Shown one piece after another: positions 1 to 10,718 of a stretch of DNA of 64,000 bases (positions within the stretch are counted from its first letter, which is position 1; every line of letters begins with the position of its first letter). The translations under genes were made by a program, and so were the position numbers. The stretch is from Lucinisca nassula (Eukaryota > Mollusca > Bivalvia > Lucinida > Lucinidae). The notes beneath the pieces are model-generated. The model did not search any database, had not been told where the DNA came from, and saw nothing but the letters and a program-made list of their open reading frames with translations. The stretch is from NCBI GenBank assembly GCA_963580285.1, contig OY757015.1:134548029-134612028 (forward strand), in the 5' to 3' direction.

Positions 1-124
1 AGTTTCGGCTAATAAAGCCTCATCAGTGACCCTGTAATGATCCGGCAACGAAAGCCAGAGGAAACATACTGCAAATTTGAGAATTTCGAACAGGCAGTCG
101 ATTCAAAGACTGATATAAATCAAA
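1..124 (-). ncRNA. Retrozyme fragment with hammerhead ribozyme, cut by window edge
   Basis: On the minus strand, positions 32-1 read stem I, the CUGAUGA box, a GGCU/AGCC stem II and GAAA, which is most of a hammerhead self-cleaving ribozyme. Stem III and the cleavage site lie beyond the window edge. The flank to about 124 matches the flank of the complete copies at 34217 and 55419. These belong to one dispersed family with a roughly 385-nt unit, like the metazoan retrozymes. It ends immediately upstream of the polymerase reading frame at 125. What is seen is the shared sequence and the fold; ribozyme activity is inferred. Confidence 0.75.
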
Positions 125-2504
125 ATGGCTGTAGTGCCCCAGATCAGTAGCAAGCTCGAGGAAGAGATCGAGGCGCTAGGTGGTTTTGTTTGTTTGATTT
201 GAGGTTTAACGTCCCCGTCAACACTGTATAGGTCATTTTGGAGACGTTGCTTCCAATTTTGTGGGACTTTTACCCGACATTGAGATGAAAAGACATCTCA
301 AGCCCTGTCGCCCAATGAAACCAATAGGGTTTATTGGCATGGACGGTCCGCCTCGCACCGCGGTTCCTGGACAGGCTTAGATCCTCTAAGCGGTTTACCA
401 GTACTAGTGTGCGGGCCGGATTCAGCTCTGCCTGGAAGCATCGTGCAGCCCATATATTTCTTCAAGCCCCTACGGCGCTAGGTGGTATGAAATTTCAGTT
501 GGCTCTCAAGATTCAGCTTCGGAAGGACAAACCAGACGGTAGTGAGGAGTACACAACCCCCGTGCTGCGCCACAAACAGGAGGCCCTTCTCCAGGCCAGC
601 GAAATCAAGGGGGCTCTCGATAAAACCTTCTCACAGATCCAGGAAACACTCGAAAAGTGGACACAGAGAGGGTCTGGCTGGGTTGTAGATCAGGTACAGA
701 CCCTTTGTCTGGACATTGCCAGATATCAACCTCTTCGGGGTAGGTCCTACATTCCACTCCCAGCAGAATTAAGATATAAGAAGGCACTGGTTAACATAAA
801 GAACAAGGACCAAGACTGCTTTCGATGGACGCTCCGAGCGGCTCTGGCAAATCCGCCACCACCATATCACCCAGAGTTGGTATCCTACCAATGATGGTCT
901 GAACTTCGAAGGGATTGATAGTCCCACACCCATCTCTCAGATCTATAAAGTGGAGCGGCAGAACAACCTAGCCATCAATGTCTTTGGCTGGGAAAAGGGC
1001 ATCACTGTCCTTCGTCTAAGCACACAACCACAAGAGATACCAAGGATCAATATGCTGCTGATCAGTGCGAATGAAAATCGCTTGCACTACACCTGTATAA
1101 AGAACTTCAACCGCTTCCTCTACAACCAAAGCAAGCACCGTGAGCGCAAGTATTTCTGTGAGCGCTGTCTTCATGGTTACAAGAGAGAAAACCTACCGGG
1201 GGCCCACAAGCTCGAGAGCGAAGGCATCGGCCAGAGGGCTGTCCGGGTGGAGATGCCAGAAGAGGGTAAGAACAAGCTCACCTTCCAGAATTACCACAAG
1301 CAACAACCAACCCCTTCGTCATCTTTGCGGATTTTGAGGCCCTCACCACCAAGATCGAGGGACCCGAACAAGATCCTACAAAAAGCAACATCCCAAAGAA
1401 CACAACAACACGAGGCTTGCAGCTACTGCTATATCGTGGTGCGGTGTGATGGAACAACAAAGCCGCCTGTCGAGTATCGCGGCCCAAATGCAGCAGGGCA
1501 CTTCTTAAAATCACTCCAGGAGGAGGAGTGCGAGCCAACCCTAAAAACATAAGGATGACACGATATGACTGTCGGGCCCATAACAATGCCACGAAATGCT
1601 ATATATGCGAAAAACAGCCAGACGGTGACTCTGTCCGCGACCACTTTCATATCACAGGTAAATATAGAGGGGCAGCTCACAACGCCTGCAACCTTAAGCT
1701 GAGGCTAAGCCCAAAGACCAGCGTCATTCCCGCGGCGTTCCACGACCTCAGGGGGTACGACTCCCACCTGCTCATGCAGGCTATCTCGAAGGTCGAAGGC
1801 AGAGTCTCCTGCATCCCCAGTAACACAGAAAAATACATCTCCTTCTCTCTGGGACAGCTCCGTTTCATCGATAGCGCCCAGTTCCTGCTCGCTTCCCTCG
1901 ACAAACTGGTGGCGTCAAACCGGCCAGAGTCTTTCAAGATCACGTCCCAATACGAACCAAACCGTCAGAGGTTCCAGCTCTTGGCCAGGAAGGGCGTCTA
2001 CCCCTACGAGTATATGGACTCCTGGGGCCGTTTCGCCAAGACCAAGCTCCCCACGAAAGAGGTATTCTACAGCAAGCTCACCGACGAGCACATCAGCGAC
2101 GACGACTACGCCCACGCGCATAGAGTATGGGAGGTCTGTAGGTGTAAGACCCTGAGGGACTACCACGACCTCTACAATCGCACAGATGTTCTCCTGTTGG
2201 TAGATGTCTTTGAGGAATTCCGAAAGACATCCCTGACGCAGTATGGCTTAGACCCAGCCCACTACTACGCAAGTCCCGGGCTTTCATGGGACGCCCTCCT
2301 CAAAAAGACAGGAGTGGAGCTCGAGCTGCTTACAGACTACGACCAACACCTGTTTGTCGAGAAGGGGATGCGCGGAGGTATCTCGTTGGTATCAAAACAG
2401 TATGCCAAGGCCAACAATCCTCAGGTCGAGGATTATGACCCAGAAATCCCCAGTAGCCATATCTTATATCTCGATACGAACAATCTTTATGGATGGGCTA
2501 TGAG
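125..2504 (+). pseudogene. Virus-like family B DNA polymerase, 5' part (broken)
   Basis: This is a protein-primed type family B DNA polymerase of the kind carried by Polinton/adintovirus-like elements, which copies the element's own DNA. An ATG at 125 opens a frame that is cut by a SINE at 184 and resumes in phase at 487. Seen in order: exonuclease motif I (ADFEA) near 1325-1345, a zinc-binding endonuclease VII-like segment with paired Cys and DH.H at about 1597-1699, exonuclease motif II (FHDLRGYDSH) at 1738-1770, exonuclease motif III (TDVLLL) near 2180-2200, and the start of polymerase motif A (NNLYGWAM) at 2478-2502. Frame shifts lie near 886-893, 1310, 1390 and 1510-1530, so it is dead. 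The frame continues after the insertion at 7073. Whether it came from a virus-like or a purely transposon lineage cannot be decided, because no capsid or integrase gene is visible. Confidence 0.85.
184..473 (-). mobile_element. Antisense SINE inserted in the polymerase gene
   Basis: A 290-bp insertion is flanked by an exact 13-bp duplication (GGCGCTAGGTGGT at 172-184 and 474-486). The insertion sits precisely inside a codon run, so the flanking polymerase frame is recovered when it is ignored. Its tail (CAAACAAACAAAA on the minus strand) faces position 184. Further copies lie at 31000-31146, 38493-38778 and 42170-42447, with a 33-bp tail-only copy at 28010. The apparent long reading frame starting at 334 is a SINE-polymerase chimera and not a gene. 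Confidence 0.85.
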
Positions 2505-2952
2505 GGAGCTTACCACTATATGTTTTCCATAGGCGGCAATAGTAACATTTTATATGCTCCCACAAAAACTACACATACAAATCCTTTCACACATTACTTG
2601 TTTATAGAGCCATCCTTGCTCAACAAGTTAATGAGAAAAAATCCACATGTTGTCCGGCTCCTTTTCAAGTTATGGTCTGCCATGTTTGTTTACCTACAGA
2701 TTCGCAGTGAAAAACAAGCAGATTTTTTTAACGAAGGGTGCCCATATAAAATCAGCAACAATTTCTTTGAGCTTGCAGATATAATTATTAAACATGCATC
2801 ATTTTATTTCCTTATAAATATCCTTTACTCACATTGGAATGAAACATGGGATATATATCCAATGGAAGCAAGCTTGGTATTTAGACTGCAACTAAAAGCT
2901 CTGTCCCAAAGTGATAAAACCCGGCACCTCCGGCATTTAGTGCAATTCTACC
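2505..2952 (+). repeat. 448-bp terminal direct repeat, left copy
   Basis: By eye this copy differs from the right copy at about a dozen positions, so the two are roughly 97 percent identical. It starts GGAGCTTACC and ends GCAATTCTACC, with weak inverted ends of its own, so it resembles a stand-alone MITE. A long open stretch with runs such as NPHVVRLLFKLWSAMF is shared with the right copy, but no family was recognised. Confidence 0.85.
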
Positions 2953-4332
2953 TATAGGATCAATGCTTTACCCTTTAAAGTGGCTTAGCCTTCCTTCTGT
3001 ACATGAAGTGAGATATCCACAATCAAAATCAATATGTTTTAGTTGCTTGTTCCAGAGAATATCTTAGAAAAATTGGTGTTTCATTCAATACAGTCATTCT
3101 GCGGCCAATGGCTCCGAACAATGAATGATGAAAAAATAGCTCAAGTGATCACCTTCTGCTCTGAGACAGCAAACAACCCATAGCCCATCTACTTCTGGTT
3201 TACTGCTTTCTGTGGTATGTCTTCAACCTGAAGAGAGAACAGTATGCTCTTCAAAACTGTTTAAAAGAGGTACTTTTACTGATTTTATAGCATAACTGTT
3301 GTTTCAGTGCATTTTTGAGCATCATGTGCCATAACCACCATTGTCACTTTTACAACAGACAATAGTAGATTATTTCCCTTTGCTCAAAATTAAATTCAGC
3401 CATGTTACAAATTATGGAACTGAACAAAAAAGATCAATTTTACAGTTTACCACAGAAAAGATGCATTGCCCTTTTGACTGTGACACTACGCCAGGCTCGG
3501 GCCATTTGTCCTTCCAGGTGACAGTGTAACAAAGGCACTTTACTTGTTAATAATGTCTTAAATTTCACCTTTCTTGCACATATGTTACTGCACAGCATTC
3601 CTCTATGCTATCGAAAGCTCTTGATGGCTATAATACTGTCAATGGGCACTACAAAAAAGCCCCAGTGATCTAGTCCCCTTACCCCACCCACTCCAGTATC
3701 AATCTCCAATTAACAGCAAATGACCAGCTAACTGTTGCTTCTCTATATCAAAACAATGTAAACAATCATCTTATCTCCTCCTGTTATCAGAAAAGCAGCA
3801 ATTAGCATCAAATTTCTCATCTAAGCACCATTATAACTGTATATTTTGGTATATTTAGGAAGAGTTCATTTACTTATAAAATCTGTTCTGATGAAGATCT
3901 GTATGCTATTATGAGATATATTTTCGGAGTTTTTATCACATTTCTGGAGTTATATATTATATTTTGCTGTCTTTCTTTGAAATATTACACACTGTGAAGT
4001 GATTTTTACAATCAGGAGTTGTTATTTTCCATTGGCCAAAATATTCCCTTTCATTTGGCAATTTATCTGGAACACAATGGTGTTCCAGCACAGGAAAGAC
4101 TTGAGTTAGTAGAGACAAAAAGCCAAAACTCTGTTGTCAAACTTTTGCGGCCGAAGCGATTGGATAAGCCAGAAGTTGAAAAAGTGTGACGTGTCAGCGA
4201 CATGTAAGGTAAAGCCACCAAATTTCAATAAAATTTTACTGATTTCTTTCTGAAACAAGTCCCATCACAGTTTCAATTTTTGTTGTTGTTGTTTTTTTCA
4301 AACAAGAAATCTGTTACTTCTCTAAACTGCAG
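2953..4332. other. Interior of transposon upstream of the transposase exon
   Basis: No convincing reading frame is visible. It begins with the TATAG that recurs at 6558. The end has a pyrimidine-rich tract (TTGTTGTTGTTTTTTTC near 4280) and an AG at 4331-4332, a credible 3' splice site for the transposase exon. Earlier exons and the promoter are presumably here but were not located. Confidence 0.5.
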
Positions 4333-6072
4333 ATCTGAAACAAGCAGCTAGACTTCTTCATTTTGAAAAAACAGCTGAGCTATGGAACAATGCCTTTAGA
4401 GACCATCATAAAGTATCTCCAGGGTGCAGAGATGGAGTTCTCCAATGGGACATGGTGTCAGAACAGAAATTCGGGCTCTGCTGGAGACAGCGGCTTCTTT
4501 GTAAAGGCTGTGGATTTCATTCGAAAATGCACAACCTTTATGAAGACATACCTCGAAAGTATAAGGGAAGGCGTGCTGCCAATATCAACCAGTCTCTTCA
4601 TGTTGGGCTCAGTCAGACTTCCATAGGTCCTTCCAGTTTTTCAAAGATACTGTGCAGCATTAATACCCCACCTCCATCTAGCAGTGGCATGCAGAAGTCT
4701 GCAAACAAAACACTAGAAACTGTCACAAGGGCCAATAAATATGACATGAGATTGCGGTGCGAGGATTTACAGTCCATAAACATTTTATTAGGTAAAAAAC
4801 CATCAGCAATCAATGTTCAGGCAGATGGCTGCTATAATAATGCACTGTACTCTGGGGTTGGGAAGACTCCATTTCAACCCAGCACTCAAGCCATTTACCT
4901 TGTGGCAGAAAATGAAACCCCACATCATAACATTATCAATATTCAAACAAAAACCAAACTCATCTCTAAGCGGAGGAACGGTTCGAGTATCAAATGTCAG
5001 CATGAAGGTGACTGCTTTTCCAACATTGATATGGGCATGAATATTGGTAATGAAGAAGAGTGGGCTAGGCAGTGCTTTGAGGAGCTTGCTGATACTGGGC
5101 TTGAAGTGGAGTATTTAATTACAGACCCAGACTCTTCAGCATACAGAGCAGCAATGCAACTATATGAGGACGGCATAACTTCAACTGAACCAAAACACTT
5201 ACTGGACACGCGTCATGTTTCGAATAACCATAGGAAATTTATCAAGAATATGACAGAGCTCATTAACTACATACCAGGAAATACTAAAATTGAAAGGCGG
5301 AAACTGCACCAAAAGCTTTCTGTTGATCTTGCAGACAGATGTCAGGCAGAATTCACACAAGCTTTTGAAAGGTTTTCCGGTGAAACATCCAAACTGAAGG
5401 CAGCTCTGTCATATACTTTTGATGCTATTGTAGAATGTTACCATGGCAACCATGACCTATGCACTATGTATTCATTTGTGTGCCAAAGCACTAGCAACAT
5501 CACATGGTTGGAAAAGAGCCCCTGCTTAGATGCAGGCTTTGTTTTGCAGGCAAGTGATGATAGCCATGCTTTGATACGCAAATGCATAGATTATTGCCTC
5601 AGTCAAGGAATGCTGGAAAAAAACCAAGCTCAACTCTAATACACAGAAGTGTGAGGCCTCCAACAGGAGTATGCGAAGGTCTTTACCAAAGAATATTACC
5701 TTTATTCGTAATTTTGCTGGGCGTGCTCATAGTGCAGAGCATAATATCAACCATGGCCCTGATGAATCAGTATTTAAGCTTTGTAAACTGGTCGGCTCAC
5801 CAATTTCTCCGGGTACATGGGTAGCTCGAACTTTAAACAGGTATCAGAAAATCCATGAAAGCGACAAAAAGCTTAAGAAAATGAAAACTTATAAGGACTC
5901 TAGATGTCGAAAGAGAAGAGCTCTTTTCAATTTGTATGAAAAACAGCAAGAAGAGGCTAAATATAAAAAAAACACACTGCTGCCTGTGCGGCCGGAGAAA
6001 TTCAGAGCTGACCATACGTACACAAATTTAGATAAGCCCAAAAGAGTTAAAAAGAATAAAAATAGCTTCTGA
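4333..6072 (+). pseudogene. Mutator-like transposase (one frameshift)
   Basis: This encodes the Mutator-like transposase domain found in many invertebrate elements, a DDE enzyme that cuts and joins DNA. After the splice acceptor at 4331-4332 the frame runs to 5639. It contains an N-terminal zinc-knuckle-like C..C (CKGC), the family signature PPPSSSGMQKSAN (about 4665-4704), VQADGCYNN with the first catalytic Asp (about 4815), ITDPDSSAYRAA with the second (about 5118), and a DTRH box (about 5200). At a run of seven A (5617-5623) the frame shifts by one. The second frame carries NTQKCEASNRSMRRSLPKN and a lysine/arginine-rich tail to the TGA at 6070-6072. The single shift suggests a fairly young copy. 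Upstream exons are unresolved. The assignment is by recognised motifs and I am confident of the family, less so of the superfamily name. Confidence 0.85.
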
Positions 6073-6562
6073 TTTTTGTTTTGTAAACTTACTTTACATT
6101 ATACAATGAGGGTTATGGAGTTTAGAACAATGCCCTTGTTTTTGACAGGACATTCTTTCCATATTTGTCCCGTGCGGCTCTAGAAAAAGATGACTAGGTT
6201 TGATGCAAACACCACTGTGTCATAAATGTGACACCTCCAATCTGTGACCTTCAGCATCATGAGATGTAAAATCAGCCTTCAGAATTTTATTTGCTGCCAT
6301 GTAAGCAATTCTGTGAGTCTGTTCAATTTGCTTTGTCCCATCTGGCCAGTGCACCAACATTTTCCCATATTTCCCGGCCCCAACCCACACATTACAATGC
6401 TGTGGTTCCCGATCAGAGAGTTTTTTTGGCTAATTTTCTTGCAGACTTTCCATGAAAGCATCCATTTTGTCTGGAATGATCCCAGATTATCAGACGTGGC
6501 AAAAAAGCCACGTTTCAAACAGAAATAAGAAGTTTCGAAAGTACCTGATTTTTGGGCTATAG
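6073..6562. other. Interior of transposon downstream of the transposase
   Basis: No supported gene. It ends with TATAG at 6558-6562, the inner duplication described for the whole segment. The open stretches in this interval look like chance. Confidence 0.5.
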
Positions 6563-7072
6563 GGAGCTTACCACTAAATGTTTTCCATAGGCGACAATAG
6601 TAACATTTTATATCCTCCCACAAAAACTACACATACAAATAAAAATCAAAATTGAGTTCCTTTAAGAGCAATGAAAACATTCATAAGAAAGAAGATGATG
6701 ATCCTTTCAAACCTTACTTGTTTATAGAGCCATCCTTGCTCAACAAGTTAATGAGAAAAAATCCACATGTTGTCCAGCTCCTTTTCAAGTTATGGTCCGC
6801 CATGTTTGTTTACCTACAGATTCGCAGTGAATGACAAGCAGATTTTTTTAACGAAGGGTGCCCATATAAAATCAGCAACAATTTCTTTGAGCTTGCAGAT
6901 ATAATTATAAAACATGCATCATTTTATCTCCTTATAAATATCCTTTACTCACATTGGAATGAAACATGGGATATATATCCAATGGAAGCAAGCTTGGTAT
7001 TTAGACTGCAACTAAAAGCTCTGTCCCAAAGTGATAAAACCCGGCACCTCCGGCATTTAGTGCAATGCTACC
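6563..7072 (+). repeat. 448-bp terminal direct repeat, right copy with 62-bp insert
   Basis: This is the counterpart of 2505-2952. Without the insert at 6641-6702 its length is again 448 bp. It ends GCAATGCTACC and is followed at once by the ATGAG duplication and the resumed polymerase frame. Confidence 0.85.
6641..6702 (-). mobile_element. Retrozyme fragment inside the right repeat
   Basis: These 62 bp match the segment of the retrozyme unit that lies just past its hammerhead cleavage site (compare 55751-55806). The match ends within a few bases of the predicted cleavage point, as expected if a ribozyme-processed RNA end was inserted. No clear target duplication is visible. Confidence 0.6.
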
Positions 7073-7700
7073 ATGAGCCAGGCCCTCGCCTTCAGAGACA
7101 TCCAGTGAGTCGATTCATCGGGATACGCAGAAACCATTGCAGAACTACCCGCAGACAATGAAGAGGGCTATATCCTAGAGGTAGAAATGGAATATCCAGC
7201 AGGGCTGCACAAGGCACACAATGCCTACCCGCTAGCACCAGGGCGCCTAGTGGTCATGAAGGAGTGGATGTACCAGCGCGAACTTCTCGGTGGAGCTTTG
7301 TGGGAACACCTACAGAGGTTGTGAAGTTGGTACCCAACCTTCGCAACAAAGACCGTCACGTGCTCCACTATCGGAATCTACAGCTATACATGTCCCTGGG
7401 TATGCGTCTGACCAAGATTCATCGTGCCCTCCAGTTCCAGCAGAGCCCCTGAATATAGTCCTACATCCGGATGAATACTGAGCTCCAGAAGAAGGCCACC
7501 AGTGACTTTGAGAAGGATCTCTACAAGCTAATGACTATTTCGGTCTTCGGCAAGACGATGGAGAACCTCCGCAGGCGTGTCGACGTCAAGCTGGTCCGCG
7601 CCAACGAGGAAGATAAACTCAGGCGTCTCATCGCCAGCCCAGCCTTTGCCAGAGCCAACATCTTCGACGATGATCGAGCAGAAAATGTGGTGGCATTTTC
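7073..7700 (+). pseudogene. Virus-like family B DNA polymerase, 3' part (broken)
   Basis: This continues the polymerase frame after the transposon. The first codons (MSQALAF) join in sense to the GWA codons ending at 2499. Later segments show KLVPNLRNKDRHVLHYRNLQ (about 7324-7383) and polymerase motif B as LYKLMTISVFGKTMEN (about 7521-7568), where the usual NS before VFGK is altered. Stops and shifts occur near 7110, 7320 and 7450. The frame fades at about 7690-7700, before motif C (the YxDTDS box), so the palm is incomplete. Non-functional. Confidence 0.8.
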
Positions 7701-7924
7701 CGTCAAATATTTCCAAATTATTTTCTTGTCATTTGTTTATGTAATTATTTTCCTTTTGTATACACATATATTCAACCACCATTACATATTGATCTTTCTG
7801 AATTGACAATATTTCATTGATAATGCTTAACCTCATTTGCAACACAATCCGTGCTGGAAAAGATATTACATGGGCAACATTTCATCCAGCTGCGAACAGT
7901 GTAGATCCATCGAGGTTTGTCATA
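7701..7924. other. No feature recognised
   Basis: AT-rich sequence following the truncated polymerase frame. It contains a partial copy of the AACAGTGTAGATCC hairpin arm near 7895 that recurs in MITEs elsewhere in the window. Confidence 0.4.
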
Positions 7925-8890
7925 GTTTCAAAGTAGAAGTAAAACAAAGATCAGGAATCTATATAATTAACTTACTCCACCCATCAAAGACACCAAAGGG
8001 AAAGAAACACAAACATGAAGCGACCAGACCATAATGGAAACCAAAACGAAGGAAGGCCATAAGGACAGTTACTTTTCCACAAAATAGCCAAATGGCCATC
8101 CAAAATAAAAAGACACAAGCGATACTCACAGTAAGTAACCAACAACATCATAAACAAACCGCAACAGAAGAACCGCCCTGGAGAACGGTCAGTGGAAAGA
8201 ATTCCACTGGGGGGGGGGGGGGGGGGGGGGGGGTGGGGGGGGGGGCTTAAATCGATTTTACATGGCCATAATCCTCGCCCTTACCTCTGTCGCGGTATAC
8301 ACTAATTTTGTTTAGTCCGCATGAAGGCTTCCTAACTCATCAGTGTAACATCTCCGAGAACATACAATTAAAAAAACTAGAGAGATGAAACAAGGTTGAG
8401 GACTCGACAGCATACAACAACAGAATTGCTGGAGCAAAAGAAAACCAACAGTTAGACTCCGAGGGGCCCGACCAAAGACGGAGCATCAGGCGCCACCCAA
8501 CATAAAGAATACTAAAATAAAATAAAATTCTATTTATGTTTTTACGCTGGAACCGTCATAAAATCAGCCTGACCCAACCGGTGTGCAATCAAAGTTGCCA
8601 ACCGTGATTGGGTTAACCACCATGCATGCAGTCTGTTTTATAACAGTTATGTTGTACCCAATCTTTATATATCGACGAACGATTTTACGAAATTGGGTGC
8701 TAAAGTCATTACAGGCATGTATTTTTTCTAAATTTATATACTAAGTCACCATAGAATTCGGGTTCCGATAGGCCTTATTGCAGAAGTGTTTTAAGTCCAA
8801 CATTGAATTTTGAAACCAAATCAGAGTGACGTCTATAAAACTTAGAGAAGGCTTTACGTAGTTTATGATACCGATACCCCTGATTAAGAA
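7925..8890 (-). mobile_element. Naiad retroelement 3' end, antisense fragment
   Basis: The minus strand gives the end of the Naiad reading frame (about 8890-8546) followed by its 3' UTR to a terminus at about 7928 (CTTTGTTTTACTTCTACTTTG on the minus strand, interrupted here by wording only at 20 bases). Sequence agrees with the sense copies at 53100-53850 and 62030-63060. A G-rich run at 8209-8244 corresponds to the C-run variant of the same UTR at 62940. The reading frame is decayed. Confidence 0.8.
8209..8244. repeat. Poly-G tract
   Basis: A nearly pure G run of about 36 bases lies inside the antisense Naiad 3' UTR. Sense copies carry C runs at the same place (26587, 33491, 62940). The UTR therefore has an unstable homopolymer site, and its length here should be treated as uncertain assembly. 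Confidence 0.9.
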
Positions 8891-8944
8891 GGTTAACCCT
8901 CTCTCTTCTCCTCGCTCAGTCCCACCACTGCTTTCAGCCCCTGA

Positions 8945-9350
8945 ATAACAGAATCTTATATGGGTGTGAGGGGTCGATGGAAAAATCCGTCCCGAGGGAC
9001 ACTGTCCGGCATCACGAGGCTTCCCGAGGGACGGATTTTTCCATCCACCCCTCACACCCATATTGGATTCTTTTTCTTGCATACCTTCCATTTCTTAGCG
9101 TGGATTTTAATGCTGCAGTCACTTCGTTTACCAACGTCCGCCATATTATGTTGACACTTCAGGAATGTTTAGTGACGGTGCTTTGACGTCAACCTTAACG
9201 ACGGCGCATACGAGGTCGTAATCAACCAGTGCATTTATCAAACAGGCGATTATTTTCGATTTTGGGTCGGAACACCGGGGTCAGAACATAAATTTCTATC
9301 CCAGGGTAAAATCACGGATATCCTTGTCTGGTGTGCAAGAATAACAGTGA
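8945..9350 (+). mobile_element. Hairpin repeat family with GGGTGTGAGGGG arms, copy 1
   Basis: A hairpin at about 8956-9063 pairs ATATGGGTGTGAGGGG with CCCCTCACACCCATAT, and an inner pair contains AAAAATCCGTCCC. The flank to about 9350 is shared with 30437-30925 (inverted) and 32655-32985 (direct). It is a dispersed foldback element of unknown superfamily. No reading frame belongs to it. Confidence 0.7.
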
Positions 9351-9702
9351 TCAGAAATAGAGCCCCTTCAGTGATATGTTTCAACAAAAAAGTTCATTCT
9401 ACTTGTAGGTACAGGCCCGCACACACGGTGTGCGGGGATGCAAATGAACAATTCAGGTTAATAGGCCATGGTTTTTTTTTTTCCAATTATTCAAATTACA
9501 TGTTACAGTAAAAATAAGAAATTCAAACATCATATGATACGTGTATGAAGTCACTGAATGATTATACCGCGCTAAGAGATAAGGGCTCTTCAAGATTGAG
9601 CGCAAAACAAAGACTGGGATCAGCATGTGCATCCGAGCAGGCTGATCATTCTTTTTGCTGTCCGTAACCCTTATCCCGCTGAATAAATTACTATAGCCAC
9701 AT

Positions 9703-9860
9703 TAGAAGCCTCCGTGGTGCAGTGGTTACGCTACTCGCCTTGTAAACCAGGGATCGCAGGATCGATCCCGGGCTTCTCCAGACTTTCGGATGAGTCTTTA
9801 AACCGAGGTCCCGTCTCCGTATGACCTTAGCTGTTGGTGGGACGTAAAACTCAAACACAC
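9703..9860 (+). mobile_element. tRNA-derived SINE, copy 1
   Basis: It has a tRNA-like head with an A box (GTGGTGCAGTGG) and a B box (GGATCGATCCC), and a tail ending GACGTAAAACTCAAACACAC. Exact duplications of ACTATAGCCACAT flank it at 9690-9702 and 9861-9873. A sister copy lies at 50060-50226. The B-box spacing and absence of clean tRNA arms argue against a functional tRNA gene. Confidence 0.85.
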
Positions 9861-9899
9861 ACTATAGCCACATCCCTGCTTTCTTATGGTCATGTCTTT

Positions 9900-10055
9900 G
9901 TATGCGTGCATCTGTCAGCAGCAATTTTTGCGAACATCGGCTATTTACAGATGTCTGTCAGCAGCAAATTTTACGAGAAATGGCTGGTGACAGATATCTG
10001 TCAGCAGCAAATTCCACGTGAAATGGCTGGTGACAGACGTCTGTCAGCAGCCACT
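9900..10055. repeat. Short tandem array with CTGTCAGCAGCAA unit
   Basis: Four occurrences of a CTGTCAGCAGC motif (near 9909, 9954, 9998, 10039), spaced by about 41-45 bases, make a degenerate minisatellite. The spacer AAATGGCTGGTGACAGA repeats as well. No gene. Confidence 0.7.
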
Positions 10056-10072
10056 CCGCTATAAAAATAGGA

Positions 10073-10226
10073 TTTATTTTAACCATTATCTTGCTGAATA
10101 TTCATTTAAGCCACACCTAATTCTGTCTATCAACCAATCAAATTACTTGATGTAATTTATTGCTACAAATTCATAAACTGAAAGCCAAACTGTGTAGACT
10201 GTGATCAGATGGCTTCTTCAGACTCG
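10073..10226. mobile_element. TTAA MITE (family D), partial copy
   Basis: It starts after TTAA (10069-10072) with CCATTATCTTGCTGAATATTC, split here as an imperfect form of the family D end. It then shows one hairpin arm near 10192-10220 and stops there. Full 205-bp copies are at 47066-47270 and 55921-56125. Confidence 0.6.
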
Positions 10227-10249
10227 TGGTCATTTCGTATGATATTTAT

Positions 10250-10605
10250 GTAATGACCACTCGTGTAATATCATCTTTTTATCATAAATTCGATAATCCA
10301 TTTGTGGATTAAATATGCAAATTAGATACGCCCCGTAACGTTACATGTACAACGTCCTTAACGACGTCGCATTTACTAATGGCGGAATATTGACATTTTT
10401 GTAAAACAATCGTAATTAAAATGCATTTTGAATGCCATATGATAAATAGAATCTTGCATTTGTGCTCATGTGCTTTTGAATTTATTAAACTCGTTGAGAA
10501 AAAGGGATAAAATGCTAGGCACAGCCTCGCAGTTTATGCCTTTTTCTCAACTCGTTTAATAAATTCAATGAACCATGAAAACTCATGTAAGGTTCTCTAT
10601 ATAAT
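10250..10605. mobile_element. Palindromic MITE family B, copy 1
   Basis: Shared landmarks are GATAATCCA..TGTGGATTAAATATGCAAATTAG, a CpG-rich stretch with ACGTCCTTAACGACGTCGC, and a large palindrome around AAATGCTAGGCACAGCC whose arms contain TGAATTTATTAAACTCGTTG and its complement. Other copies: 12411-12619, 16679-17040, 37198-37551, 54252-54617. Partial inverted copies lie near 24000-24125 and 25147-25260. Non-coding. Confidence 0.75.
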
Positions 10606-10718
10606 TATGTCTAGCGTCGTTAACATCGGACATTGTCTATCAATGAAGAACCTGATCAGACACCGTGTTCTGTGGCGTTTTATCAGGGTCTTCATTTTTT
10701 GTTATGACTCCCTAGAAT

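Larger units (their letters stand above)
2505..7072 (+). mobile_element. Mutator-like transposase segment between direct repeats
   Basis: A 4568-bp segment interrupts the polymerase frame exactly after its GWAM codons. The outer duplication is ATGAG (2500-2504 and 7073-7077). Two 448-bp direct repeats (2505-2952 and 6563-7072, the second enlarged by a 62-bp insert) bound an interior that carries a Mutator-like transposase gene. Each repeat has imperfect inverted ends (GGAGCTTACC.ACTAAATG against GGTAGCATTGCACTAAATG). The interior is bordered on both sides by TATAG (2953-2957 and 6558-6562), again 5 bp. Outer and inner duplications of equal length are what a replicative cointegrate of a circular donor would leave. 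A composite transposon or another repeat-mediated route is possible. Confidence 0.75.

Noticed and set aside
334..894. 186-codon open frame starting at 334
   Set aside because: It starts inside an antisense SINE and becomes polymerase only after 487; the real frame begins at ATG 125, so this is a chimera.
2505..7072. LTR retrotransposon explanation for the direct repeats
   Set aside because: The repeats start GG and end CC with no TG..CA, no primer-binding site was seen and the interior encodes a DDE transposase rather than gag-pol.
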